From NCBI GenBank assembly GCA_001586965.3, contig LUCW03001643.1, positions 62,001 to 126,000 of the forward strand: a stretch of 64,000 nt of DNA, written 5' to 3'. This DNA is from Sphaeroforma sirkka (lineage: Eukaryota; Opisthokonta; Ichthyosporea; Ichthyophonida). The notes under the pieces were generated by a model. That model did no database searches and was not told the origin of the DNA. It was given only the letters and a program-made list of their open reading frames with translations. Both the position numbers and the translations under genes were made by a program. Shown piece by piece: positions 44,501 to 57,600 of the stretch (position 1 is its first letter; the number at the start of each line of letters is the position of its first letter).

Positions 44501-46780
44501 ATAATTTTCTCAGCTGTGGTCGTCAGTGAATGATAATCGAACAAGCGCAGATATTTAGCACGTTCTGTCTCAGAGTTTCCGAATGTTCGTCGTTATATAT
44601 CATTTATGACATCAATCCATTCAGCAATCAGTTCACCCCGATAAACTTTGCGGCAGAAATAGTTATATTTAGGGTTCAAGTACAGACGAGACAATGCGGA
44701 TTTTCTACTCGTAGCGGCCTGGGATATGCATGAGAGAGAAGTCATTCAACAGCTTTTGCGAGTCGTTCATAGATGGAAGCCGAACTAGCAAGGCCAAAAG
44801 GTAGGCATACCTCAAAATACAATAAGTTTTCCACTGAAAATCAAGCAGACCAATGTCATCCTTGTGCACAGAAATTAATTGGAATGCGCCGACGATGTCA
44901 ATGACACTTATGTTGGTGCCATGAGGACATTCGTTGATAATGTCTAAAAGAAGCGGATGATAGTGTATTTGATAATCTCGTACTGAATTTCAGCATTCAC
45001 GCTCTTCATTGTTCCCTTGCGAGGTTAAGATAAGTCATGAATACGTCGACAATTCTGAGTGCCGTCTGGTCGAATTGATGTTGCTTGACTCAGAGGTGAG
45101 ATGCGATAACACTTAAGGTCGAGTTGATTGCGTGTAAAGGGGCCAATTGGCGTGCCCACTTGCAAATCCGACTGAATTCCAGCCAGGTTTTCTGCGGTAT
45201 TTTTGTGTACGGTTTTATGAATTTTTGTATATATTAGACTTATTCCTAGCAAAATAATAGCCAAAACGAACTCTTCCTGTCAGCATGCGAACAATGGTGT
45301 CATTTTCAGATAGGTCATACACTTATAGGGTGTTGGCAACAGCGGTTGCGTTTGGTACTGTTTGCGGTGTCTTAAAGTTATGTACACGTGTGTGCGCATG
45401 GTAGGAACCGACCGGGGTCGAGGAGTGGCAGGCAGCGGCCTATGTTACTCATGTTGGTCAGATTTGTGCGCGTTGGCTCCATGCGATGCCTTGTCTTTGC
45501 ACACGGGGTTCGAGCACTCATGCTTGTGCCTGCAGTTGCGGTTGGAGCAAGCGCCATGACTAAAGCGAAGACAAACACCCCTTGGCTGCCCGTTTGAATT
45601 GTTCTGCGGATTTCTACGACTGTCGCAGACGCAGAAGGTAATCTCTATACTGCAGATTATGCAGTTTCAAGGTTGGCACAGAAATCGACTCTGGTGTTGT
45701 CCAAGTAGGAGCGATGTTCCAAATTCAGCCGAGCTATGGCACTGGGTGTGCATTCGGTGAGATACTTGCGTATCTGGTATGCGATATGATCGAAACGAGC
45801 TGTTGTATCCGAATCAAATTTCTCATTGTGGAGCATGTTCAGCCTTAGGCAGATAAGCGAGGCACCCATGACATCTGCTGCGGAAGTGAATGTCTCCTTC
45901 TTGACCCTCAATTTGGCAACTCCTGAATTTCTAAACGATGACTCAGAGGCTTTCTCACGAATATGAAGTGGACGCAGGGCACGTTCCACTTCTTCCAGTG
46001 TAAGCATGTTACCTTTCACCAGTTTGTCCCTTTGCTGTTCTGACAGTGTCGGTAGAAAGGATCGGAGAACTGTATCGAAATCCAACTGAGTTCGGTTCGT
46101 GTTTCCATCGTAGAGGATGGCTAGCTACACTTGCATACACATCAGTTGCTGTGCATGTTCGGCAGATTGCTGTGCAAACAGATCCTTGACCTGGTCTTGG
46201 AACTGGAGCAGTATTATGGATGCAACCAAAGTTCCCTTGGCGGTTGCGGGCTTCTTGCCCTTCTTGTTCTTGTCCGTTTTGGGCTGTTTGCTTGTTTCTG
46301 TTATACTGTCATCAGCTTTCTGGTCCTTTTTCTGTTTATCGAGCTCAGCCTCGTCGGTGGTACGTTTGTGAGGGTTCGATGTTGGCTCCTCAGGTTTGGG
46401 ACTGTCAGCATATTTCTCTTTCGAGCCTTTGCCCTGCTATACTTCTTCCTCGGTGGAATCCGCTTGTTCGTCCTCTCTGAGAGGCAAACCATCGTTGTTA
46501 GAACTCATAGCGTTGTAATAAATCGGCAAATGTATGGCCTCGGAATAGACTGAGCGTCGATGCTTGTATTCCCATTGTGTGACTGGCCTATAGATGCAGC
46601 CAGCATCTCCACTACGGTCTCACTTTGAATCATACCTTTTATGCTATGGTTCAATTGGTCGCTCAGTCACATTTTACAGGTAATTAAATGCCAGGTGAAT
46701 TTATGCTTCGTGAAAAAAATGCAAGTAGCTGATCCTTATGTGTGGAACAAAAAAATAAATAAGGAACAGAACCGAACAGT
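41537..46780 (-). mobile_element. Tyrosine-recombinase retrotransposon fossil (DIRS/Ngaro/PAT-like) with split direct repeats
   Basis: On the minus strand, a gag-like region (about 45657-46085) is followed by a DIRS-type reverse transcriptase (about 44760-45000, with a conserved VIDIVGAFQLISVH stretch), an RNase H-like DAS..G.GG motif (about 44270-44330) and a tyrosine recombinase (about 42851-43378, RRPLTP then a GFVFVRTGEL helix). Ends: a block at 46533-46780 (A1) is matched at 41757-41925 (A2), while a GC-rich block at 42432-42520 (B1) is matched at 41594-41695 (B2), giving A1-genes-B1-A2-B2 as in the Ngaro/PAT group. It is broken, with many breaks, and is old. A Copia-type solo LTR sits between A2 and B1. 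Confidence 0.78.
41972..42442 (-). mobile_element. Copia-type solo LTR inside the YR retrotransposon
   Basis: About 470 bp, the reverse complement of the LTR at 21874-22376, including the cluster of ctctcgggagtgagctaact-type repeats. Inverted ends tgta.../...tctctca are seen, but I could not define a clean target duplication. No internal Copia sequence adjoins it. Confidence 0.85.
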
Positions 46781-46924
46781 AGAATGCAGCCGCAGCGAGC
46801 TTGAAAAAGGCCAAGCGAGAATTCGTTCAATTTGGTAGAGTTTTAGGCTGTTTATTTTTGAAAATCGAAATTTATGACAACATATTAAAAAAATTATGTA
46901 AATAATTTTATCAGTAGGGAGAAA

Positions 46925-46996
46925 ACGGAATTGGTCTAGTGGTATGATTGACCCTTAGGGTGGGTCAGGCCCCACGTTCGATTCGTGGATTCCGCC
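46925..46996 (+). tRNA. tRNA-Pro (AGG), inverted copy
   Basis: Same 72-base sequence as the gene at 20665-20736, on the opposite strand: stem gaccc/gggtc, loop ttagggt, anticodon AGG, perfect T arm. A run of nine T begins shortly after the 3' end and is a good Pol III terminator. Flanking sequence differs from the other copy. Confidence 0.9.
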
Positions 46997-47829
46997 ATAT
47001 TTTTTTTTCTATGAAGTTTCACCATTTTGCCGACACCACATTCTTATGTATGGTACGATATAATATAAATATATTTTTGTTGTTGTTGTAATCCTACTAC
47101 TCTGTACATGTATATTTGCATCGATTATAAAACACCACTTGCTTTGTGCACGGTGCGATTCAACATACACACGAAGTTGTGTGTATTTCAACGATATCTG
47201 TACCAAGCTTTACAAAGCAAAATGTCGATATTGGCAACTTTTATTTCAAATCTTAATTTCTGGGTTCGCACTGAAAATGGATACAGTTATAACAATGAAA
47301 TTCTATAGCACGTATCTTTGGATATTCTAAATGACAGTAGAGCAACTTGCGCATCTAGTAGCATTAATCACCTGCGTTTATTCACCTGCGTCAGTCAGCG
47401 TGCAGGGCCGAAGGGAACGAGACTATTGGTACAGCGCGATACAACGGTCTTGGGTCAAGTGGACAAGATGTTCCGGTGACCGCACTCACAGGGCATCCAG
47501 CCGACACATACACACAAAATCCATCCAACGTATTTCCCGCGCCATGCGATATGAATTTATTCTCTTCCTGCAGGAGCGTGCACTGGAGCAGAATAAAGCC
47601 CTATTGTACTAAAATAATACTTGATAGTCTGTGAATGTTTGCTAACAATGAATAAATATACACGAGAAGTCTCACGCCCAGCTATTGATTCAAGAGAAAG
47701 TAGGTATTTTTGTCATAGTAAGCACTCTCAATGTGGCATTGAAATTGAAATCACCTGTCTCAATAGAAGTACTTTTTGAAGAATAAATCACAATAATATA
47801 CTGATCATAGCTTGGCATCGAATTTATTG
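46997..47829. other. Intergenic stretch; one unassigned short open frame
   Basis: Between the tRNA and the 3' end of MTFP1. A 93-codon frame at 47331-47612 on the plus strand is the only sizeable one. It resembles nothing I know, and I see no splice or promoter support. Confidence 0.4.
47822..47827 (-). terminator. Poly(A) signal of MTFP1
   Basis: Read on the minus strand, AATAAA begins three bases after the stop at 47830-47832, giving a very short 3' UTR. Confidence 0.5.
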
Positions 47830-50800
47830 TTAGCATTTTTTAATCTTCTGCGCTTGGCTATCAGCAAAAGCGGACGGCCACACTACGTCAAACACAGTAG
47901 CGACCAAATACTCTGCCGGAGTGTCTACGAGAGTGGGTAAGAGTGGTATGCAAGCCAATCCGGCGACAGTGGGTCCATATTTGCGGTACGGTTTGAGAGA
48001 CTTCACCGTAGCGAACATTTTTTCAGCGAAGTGTACTGGAAAGTCAACAAGTGTGGATGAGGCACAGAGTAGGCTGAATAACAATATCATATCATGTCCA
48101 ATTGGGGTTAAAACGAAAATACCTCGCAAAGACTCGACAAAAGCAAACAGCTCGAAAACTCGTACAATAATATTAAAAACAAAAAAAATAAGCAGCTAAC
48201 AAGATCCCCATGGTGCAAGTCACACTCGCAAATAAGGACGGTATGGTCGCCAAATTTAAATGCATGGAAATCACAGCAATCCATTCCCGACGAATCGCTC
48301 AAATTCAAACTGTGCGAATGGCTGTATGGCCACATACGATATTTGTGTTCGCGTCATGCTTACTGCTTTCAGACATCACCGCCAGTGTTTGCTTTTGCTG
48401 TGTATCTGAAAACATCCCATACGGGTAATACTCGCAAACTACCAAGATACAACAGACACGCAAGAGGTGCACAAATCCGCGTTAGGCACCATATGCTCGT
48501 CACCAAGTGACATGCTATGGTACACACTCACGATACAGAAGCATATATATACTTACTTTGTGTGTGAACGATCACCCCGGGTAGTGCAAAAGAGGCTAGC
48601 CCTTGAAAGCACATTGTCTGAGCCATGGCTCGTGCCGCATCTCTAGCCTCACCACCCGCCTGCCGGACCGCATAGCCCGAGTACAGCACATCGATGCTCA
48701 CGTAGGCGTAGGTCACCCCATAGAGTGCCTGTTCAGCGAGAAGTAATTGAACTGAATATGATTGTGCTCGTATGTTGTCAGCGATCGATGAAACAGAGCG
48801 CATTTCAGCTATTCAGTACAAGGTAAAAAAAAGGGATGCTAAACCTGACTATCCAGGTAAAATTACATTTTTTGGAGCCTTTATTACCTTTTATGCCCTC
48901 AATATGCACTCGTGTCACACTAGATCCCTCCCACACTCAGTTCAGGGTTATAATGGATAAGTTTTTACTTAGAATAAAAGTTGTACATTTCAGACTCGCA
49001 TATTCGTACTCACTACAAACAAACAGAAAAAAATAGCTTTACCAATACGTACACAGGTCACGCTTCATGCGCAACGGCAAAAAAAGAATATAAACTTGCT
49101 CAAAAGATGTTGATTGAGACTCCGTGTACCTTAACAATAAAGGGGGACACCACCGGCTTGATTGCTGTGCCCACATCTCCGCTCATGGCCAAATTCTTCG
49201 CACCTTTCGTTAGCTTGGCGGTGGATGTCAGTGAATTGACGGCCTAAAGCATGGGAAGAGTCAAAGTAATGTAGGTCGTCTGTATTTAATTCGAACCTAA
49301 GAAGAAATTCTATTGAAATTGGTATCGATAACACATCCGTCTACACACGTATTTCGCAATATATACGAGTGGTCTGGCAGGGTGTTTGTACCAAGCGAGC
49401 CGTTTATACCTTCATGGTCTTCCCACCAGACCTGGCGATTGGTGCGACATTTTTTGCGGTTTTAGCAATCTTTGCACCTGATCTGGCATTCTGCGCAGCC
49501 CTATGGAGGTAGAGAATATGAGAATATACGGATCCAACTCGAATGACCCATACGGGCATGCAAATAGTATCACACACATCTTACTATGCAAATAGAAAGG
49601 ACCAACATTCCCAGAGGCGTAAACCTCTGTATGACACCATTCATTTGGTATGCATACACTGAAGCGTAGTCTGACACCACATCAGGGGATCTAGCAGGTA
49701 GATTTTGTGTCCTGCACACATACACAATAACCAGTTATGGTGTAAAACCCAAACTTTCTAATTCAGGTAAGCTTCGCACATACACAACAACCAGTTATGG
49801 TGTAAAACCCAAAATTTCTAATTCAGGTAAGCTTCACACATACACAACAACCAGTTATGGTGTAAAACCCAAAATTTCTAATTCAGGTAAGCTTCACACA
49901 TACACAACAACCAGTTATGGTGTAAAACCCAAAATTTCTAATTCAGCAAAAAAAAGCTTACCTTGCGGCAGTTTGAACCAGCTTCCCCGTTCTGGCTGTT
50001 TTGGCTGCAACTGCACCAATCTTGGCGGTCTGCGCGACCTTTGCACCTGTCGCAGCCGTGTTCACCACCTTAGTTCCAATATTAGCATTCTGAGCTATTT
50101 TTGTCCCGTATTTGACCGATTTCGCAACACCTGCGCTCACCTTTGCAGACTGTGCTGCCGGTTTGGCAAATGGTCGCAGAGTTCTGTGTGTTGCAGCATC
50201 AGTGGTTGAGACTAGTGGTGAGCATCAATGAAATTCTGTATCGTTCAAACAGTACCAAATAAGAGACAGAAAAACGGGAATACGGTATCATCGATGTTTA
50301 GTTTTGATTGATTTGTGTATATCCCATATATTATGCCGATATTGTTACAGCTTGGACTTGAGTCGACATCTACAACACAAACACCGCTGAGACAATACAC
50401 TACTTTGTAATTGCTCATGTTTGATATACGACAATCGCCCGCATACGCATGCTGAGAGGAATTTATAAAATACTACACAAAAGACGTATTGTCTGATCAC
50501 AAGGTCTTCTCTTCTCTTCATTCCAGGGAGTATAAAGAACAACTACTCTCAGACGATCGAATTATCTCAATGCTAGAATACTATTGTTCTCAAACCTACA
50601 TTTCATATTGGCCATCGCTAGAATTCCAGTTTTCTTGACCCCACATATGGGCCGTCGCTAGAACCATATTTTTTCCTTGGATATATCTACTAGTTTGCTC
50701 GAGTAAGATAGGTACACTTGAGCTTATCATCACACAACTATATCCACTCTGACTATTGCTAATGATCGAAATATTTTAACTACGATTATACAACTATATT

Positions 50801-53009
50801 CACTCTGACTATTGCTAACAATCGAATTAATATAAATACAATTACACAATTATATCCACTCTCACTATCACTGACAATCGAATTAATTTAATTACAAATA
50901 CACAATTATATCCACTCTGACTATTACTGACAATCGAATTAATTTAAGTACAATTACACAACTATATCCACTCTGATTGTTACTAACAATAGAATTAACT
51001 TTATTATTACTATCACAGCTATATCCACTCAGACTATCGCTGACAATCGAATTAACTCAATTATCGCGTTAATTGTTGAAAAAATTTCAAAATCGGTGTA
51101 TCTGCCCATTATCAATTGACAGGGATATATGGGTGTGCCACTGACTACAATGTGTTTATATGCACGTACCATCATGGCATTATACGCGCGTCGGCCTGGC
51201 TTTGAGTCTATTGTTATAACACATGCAGTGTCACTCATTGTATGGGTACCTCTTCCACAGATATCACGATGGAAACAGTGTAACATATGCTACACTAACG
51301 CAGAACCATTACTACTGTTGCTCACGAATAACAAATACGTAACCCTACTAAACACATGCTAGCATAGCAATGTTACATAGTCTCCAAACAAAACTACCGG
51401 TCAGTGAATAACATACATGTTAACAGCCTATCATATGCTACACTAACGCACACCCATTACTACTGTTGCTCACGAATAACACATACGTAACCCTACTAAA
51501 CACATGCTAGCATAGCAATGTTGCATAGTCTCCAAACATAACTACCGGTCAGTGAACTACATACTACTACCTTCGCACAGCAATTACTAAATTTTGGCAG
51601 TTAGAATTTTAGACAATAAAAGCCCTTCACGCACTAAATGCGCAACTAAGTCACGAGTAGTGCGAAATAGACAGGAAGATATGTGCCGCACACTAAGCGT
51701 AACATTTTATGTTTTTATATTTGGCAGATGCTTGGTATAATCCGTATTATGCATTTATATCTGGCAGATACTTGGTATAATCCATAACGCGCGCAAAAGT
51801 AATGAGGGCTGGTAGTCCAATCGGTTCAACCGTTGACAATCGGCAAAACTCAAATTCCTACAATTCCTATTCCTGTCTAAATCAAAACATATCGATATCG
51901 GATCACAACCACCACCCAAAACACAAAAGCAAATCGGTGAACAAGGAGTTATAAGCCACGCATGAGATGTGGGATTTAAATTGCGTTCACAGATCCCAGC
52001 ATGAATGACATAGACCACTCAGCGTGTCACGATACACACACACTCATACCGTTCACGTCCATCTCAAGCATCGTGTACTACATTTGCACACCAGATCAAA
52101 GAAAGTGTCCTGCAGTCACAATGCACAAAAGGATCAGAATCGCAGCTGTACTAACAAGTACAGCGTATATGCAAACATCACCAGACGGGAGAATATGACA
52201 CTAGCTACGTAAGAATAGAATTAACTTGCAACATGTGTAGCCGAGTCTATCTCACTACGATAACAACCGCTTGGTACTTGCCCATAACAGTGACGCTGAA
52301 TACATATATACGCCGTTGCAATGGGACAGCCATCCCGTCATACTTCTTTCAACTGCTACTGAGAATTTCTATTTTAATACTTGTCTGTTAACTATGGTGC
52401 ATGGTCTACTTTGTATATATTAGAAATAGTCTTTGTCGCTGGGCGTCTGCATGTATGAACTAAGTAATTTCGCCATAGATCACAATGTAAGTCGACACGT
52501 GACACTGCAGTAGCTGTCCTAGATATAATAGAATGTGTCTCGAATAACATGGTAGACAATCGAACCAAACATACCACATTTACATCTCAATATGCCGGCC
52601 TCAGCATAGACTACAAAGTAGAAACTGACGCATGTGCGCATGAGAACTAGCTCCTTCATATCAACAACAAAAACACTACAGCAAAGCCGGGACGAAGTCT
52701 TGACTACAAAATAATATTTCCAAACATTAGTAATTTTGGTACATGCATCTCCACATCCACATCGATGGATTGGCAATCCACGGAACACCGAACAACGTCC
52801 TACCAAAGACTGTGCATACCTACCAACTCTACCCAGAGTCCTACCAAAGACTGTACATACCTACCAACTCTACCTACCAAAGACTGTGCATACCTACCAA
52901 CTCTACCCAAAAATCCAAGATAGCGGGTACTGCCTTCCTGCAAGGGATTCTCGATGTCATCCTTTGCGTCTGTAGCTACTGACCGTACACGGTCACTTTC
53001 GTCAGCCAT
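47830..53009 (-). CDS. MTFP1: MTFP1 (mitochondrial fission process protein 1) homologue with repeat-rich N-terminus
   Basis: Minus-strand exons: 53009-52931 (less certain), 50211-49962, 49500-49410, 49243-49130, 48728-48557, 48035-47830; 303 residues plus stop, all phases agree. The last three exons align with animal MTFP1 (166 residues): SGDVGTAIKPVV matches ANEVGEAFRSLV, ALYGVTYAYVSID matches the first membrane segment, CFQGLASFALPGV matches the second, and YGPTVAGLACIPLLPTLVD the third. By family it is an inner mitochondrial membrane protein affecting fission and energetics. About 140 extra N-terminal residues are Ala/Lys/Thr-rich with a period near 10 (GTKIAQNANI, GTKVVNTAAT, GAKVAQTAKI). 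Exon 1 begins at an ATG followed by ADESDRVRSV and is joined by matching phase over a 2.7-kb intron. A different first exon is possible. Confidence 0.85.
49717..49946. repeat. 60-bp minisatellite, about 4 copies, in MTFP1 intron
   Basis: The unit caaccagttatggtgtaaaa followed by cccaaaatttctaattcagg repeats at exactly 60 bases. The array adjoins the exon ending at 49962 and shares an attcag(g/c) edge and aagctta with that splice junction. Confidence 0.93.
50740..51060. repeat. About 61-bp minisatellite, about 5-6 copies, in MTFP1 intron 1
   Basis: The unit actatatccactctgactat followed by tgctaacaatcgaattaat recurs with drift in the long first intron. Confidence 0.88.
51283..51565. repeat. 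About 148-bp tandem duplication in MTFP1 intron 1
   Basis: The segment starting atatgctacactaacgca at 51285 recurs from about 51433 with few changes. A smaller duplication (tatctggcagatacttggta) lies at 51715-51785. Confidence 0.88.
52793..52912. repeat. Short minisatellite (about 35 bp, 3 copies)
   Basis: The unit accaaagactgtgcatacct followed by accaactctaccc sits just after the donor of the proposed MTFP1 exon 1. Confidence 0.85.
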
Positions 53010-54560
53010 CGTCAACTGGAAACGGCCAGTGGAGATGTGCTCATCTGCACACACTATTGTTGTCCAAGTAATATGTGGTCTAACTGTGATTCATTGTCAT
53101 TAGCAACCAATCTTGAATGGCCACTTGGCAAGTTAAAATCAGATTCGCTGCCGGGTATTCAATTTTTTTGTGTCATGACCTCTGTGCACGCTCTCCGCTT
53201 ATCTGCATCGTATGTAATATCTCCATCTTCAACAGATACATAGATTTATATCCAATAAATATCTGTGATGGATGTTCACTTCAAAATGTCTTTGTTGCAG
53301 TGCATAACAAGAGACAAATCTAGAGTACATCGGAGGCTATGCCACATAGCCTTCTTTGCTGGAAATATTCGAAACTTTCGAATATCAAAGTATAAGAAAT
53401 CGGCGGGCTTCGATGACTCATCGGTAGGGTTTAGGGGTTTTTTCACAACCCCATTTTCGAATTTTTAAATTTATATTTTCAAGAAAAAAACCTGTATATA
53501 CATAGTAGTAGTAATTAGCTGGTCCAGGGCCGATGATACAGGACAGGTATTTCAGTTTATGATGTTACTTCGTGCAGACGTATCTGCTTCAAGGGGTTAA
53601 ACTTTGAAGTATCTGAATTGAGGGGAACCACGGCCCAACAGTGAGCCCTTACACGTTCGCTGTAGTCAACATGGTTATACTTTAGCTGTAGTCAACATGG
53701 TTATACTTTAGCTGTAGTCAACTTATACTTTAGCTGTAGTCAACATGGTTATACTTTAGCTGTAGTCAACATAGTTATACTTTAGCTGTAGTCAACATGG
53801 TTATACTTTAGCTGTAGTCAACATGGTTATACTTAAGATTTAGTGAACATAGTTATACTTTAGCTGTAGTCAGTCGGCAAGATAAATTATTCTTTCCCGT
53901 GAACACCAGCAAATGTGTTCCTTTCAGCTCAGAGACCATCGAGTCCTAGAAGGTACCGTTGCCCTTTGGCTCCGGCAGTTGGGCCGTCAAGTCCGGGCTG
54001 ACTCTTCTTGTAGTTTAGGTAGGGCCCGGATCCATTTTTTACTACTATACACTGTGTTTGTTTATTTACAGAATCAATCACAAAGAGGTATGCAGTGAAA
54101 AGGGTTTCCAGAGGTCCCTTCAGAACTATATGGGTTATAAAATACATCATCATATACTTATCATAAAGTATAAATAGCCTCCTAAAAAGACAGAGGGGTT
54201 GAACTTCTGATATTTAAAGGATGCTATGTAGACAACTATCAGCATAAAGACAAGGGGTCCAATTAAGGAGGCTATGTATTTTAAATAAATAATTACATGA
54301 AGATCTTGAGAGTAGTATAACCTCTTATAACACAAGACACAAGGAAATTAAAAAGCAAAGAAATTCAAAACCAAAACCAAAACAAAACCAAGTTCAAAAG
54401 GATGTCTCAGCCGCTCACGGTGTGGATCTTGTTTTATAATATTTCGGAGCACGTATGTGGGGTGTCCAAATCGACACTCAGCGCCCAGTTACAAGCAGCT
54501 TACGAAGTGTGTGCCATATTCAGGTGTGTCTCTAACGTTTTGGTACAGCACAGTATTTTC
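53010..54560. other. Intergenic between MTFP1 and clathrin light chain; no gene seen
   Basis: Upstream of the MTFP1 start and downstream of the clathrin light chain stop. Apart from a 26-bp minisatellite I see nothing to annotate. The MTFP1 promoter should lie at the left end. Confidence 0.5.
53655..53878. repeat. 26-bp minisatellite, about 9 copies
   Basis: The unit ctgtagtcaacatggttata followed by ctttag is repeated with one shortened copy. Confidence 0.93.
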
Positions 54561-54623
54561 CTGGAAAAGTACCACCACTACCCATAGACTTGACGCGCTA
54601 CAGTACATATCACTGTGGAGTAT

Positions 54624-57600
54624 TCATCGTACTAGTGGAGTCTGCTTCAGTTGCAGTAGAATCTGGCGCATACGTCCAGTATCTTTGGCAGATCTCTGTG
54701 TCTTGGGGTTGAAGTCAACTAGTTCACACACTGTCTCCCAGTCCTTATCCGTGGGTTTGGAATCACGCGCCTGCAAGAAGTCGTTTTCGGCCTCCCTGTT
54801 ATGTTCATGGAGTGAGAATATTGATTAGATGGGGACAGAACTTGCACATATAAAACCGAGTGATTATTCGCAAACGTATTCACACGCAATATATATATAT
54901 AATATCCTCAAACACACATGCATATGTAATACATAGTCACACACACACACATAAGCATGTTCTCTGTGCACAAGAGATTCACTACAATAGTAAAAGAAAT
55001 GATGATGATCATAACACACGCTAGAACAGGTAATTATTATTCAGAAACACTCAGAAGCTATTTTTATACATACATACACACATGTGTACACATGCTATTA
55101 CACCTATCAATATATCCTTTGTATACGACACACAACCATACCAAGTGATTCCATACACACTCATACCGGTTTGTCGCTGCAGACTTGCTCTTCTGTTCAT
55201 CGTAGTTGTTGTAGAATGCCTCGAGGTCTTCTTTCGCCTTGTTGCTCATTTCCTCCTCCTTCTCAGCTGATTTGGCGTCTACTTCAGCCAAGCGTTCGTC
55301 TCTGGCCGCGCGCCATTCCCTACATAGCCAGCAAAGCAATGTGTCACATTTAGTTCACATACGAACACATGTACCCTTCCAGAGGGCTGTGCGTGGGTAG
55401 AAGAGGAAGTGATGCTAGTGTATTGGTACTAGCTCTTATATAGTTGCTACTACACAGCCACATTAAAACGAACACGAGATTCGTTCATGTTCCCGGTTCG
55501 CATTAGACGCAGACCATTCTATCTGGTCATCGCAGACCACTCTATCTGGTCATGTGAGCTTCTAAGGACAACCTTAATGAAGCTGAGATGATCCATCACA
55601 CCTATAACCATGGGATTAGAATCAACTTGCGCGGTATACGGAATGGGGTTCTATTTACCGTAACTAAGGTAGTAGTTCCCCTCACCGTACACGAAGGCTA
55701 CAAGCATCCCTCTGCACGGCTGTACTTAGACATAAGAATACCTGGGAGTGGTGCTCTCGCAATCAGTGCTCACACAGCCATCGCACAGTGAGAATCATGG
55801 CGTCACGTCAAACATGTCTAGACACACATACCCGTACAGCTGCGATGCCACTCATGCAACGGTAATAACACACAGGCTATGCTTCGACGTAGCATGTACA
55901 GCATAGCATACAGCAAGTACATAAAAACACAAGCCACACTAGGTACATATACAAGATACAGGTCAAGTACAAGACGCACTAGGCACATACACTAGATACA
56001 GGTCAAGTATAACACACACTCGGTACATTTATGGTACAGTATACCCCGCTGTATGCCTGCCTACCTAAGGGCCGTGCTATCGCTATCCATTGTATTGTCA
56101 ACCTCAGCCAATGCGCCGTAGGGATCGTCATTCTCGGGCGGAGGGGGTGGCATATCACCTCCCATATCATCACCGAACCCGTCCCCAAAGCCCCCGTCGT
56201 TGTCTCCAAAGTCATTGGTTTGTTCCGAACTGTCCTGTTGGAAGAAGTCGTTGTCACTGGACTGTCCCTGTGGCGCCCCGAATTCATTGTCACCTCCTGG
56301 GAAGTCATCTCCGCCCGCGAAATCATTGCTACCACCGAAATCGTCGTTATCGGCTGTTGTAGGTAACAAGGCGTACGCGTGATGTATACAGAATGGGGTG
56401 AGTGAGTGCATATGCTGCATACATATATAGTACACACAGAAAAAGTGAGCGAGTGCATGTGTATATGTGACCGAACAGAACTATGTATGCGTATGCATGG
56501 TCAAGAAAACTAGCATTTGCTTCAGAGAAGTTTGCTGCCACGGGAGATTGTCGTTCAAATCTAGCTTGCACATGTCGGCGAAGTCTCGGCAGGGTGCGCG
56601 TTTATGCAAACGATATATATATATATATATATATATATAAGTATATAGTGAAAAATAGCTAATATAGTGAGTATTGAGTGTTCGATTGTGCAAGAACTGC
56701 TCACACGCACACACGAATAAGAGCACCTTCTAGTCCATGAGGTACAGGTAGCCCTATTGAGTCAGTTGCGCAACGGTATTCTCTTGTCACAACAGCCAAC
56801 GATTATATTTCTCACTATTACGATTATCTGTACGATCAAGAACAAGCCTACGTACAAATACACCTATATATATTTAACTACCAGACAGACGCATAGAACA
56901 TTAGTGCTGCAGTATATCAGACCACTCTTTCCGCTGGCCCAGATAGGATAGACAAGCATTTCTAAACACCAAACCAAACCAAACAAAAGAAAATTGGCAC
57001 ATTGTGTTGGACACATTACGGTTGAATACGAAACATGCAGCCACGGCCCCAAGTGAATGCCTAGCAGCACCTCTTGAAAGGGTAATGAAAGAGAGCAATG
57101 ACTTGTAACCGCAAAAGGTGCGGTTATCGCATACCACTCGAACACAGACCACACCTTTTAATTCTTCACCCGCAAAGTCGGCGTCACCACCGCCACCCTG
57201 AGTGTAGATAAGATAGGGAGGGATTCATGAGCAACGAGGCCAGCGAATGAGACTGACAGGTGTAATATTGCGTTACGCAGTACAGAACGAAGTATTCAGT
57301 TTCTGTTAAGCACAATTGGGGATAGTTTATGGAACCTTCCATGGCAAGGCAGCAGGCCTTAATATGCGCTGCAATATCAAAGGATTAGCTTATATATACG
57401 CCTGGGTGGATGTAGTAGACTACAGTATACATCCCTAGTGCGTCTAACTATCTGCCTTGAAAGGCGATGTATGAGTGTAAATACCCACAGACTAGATACA
57501 TGGATAAGTGGCAGTGCTGCTGTAAGGGTGACAGGCAAGGTCATGATTGTAACGATCTATCGGTACACTTCACATACTCCACATACGATATTCCGTGGGT

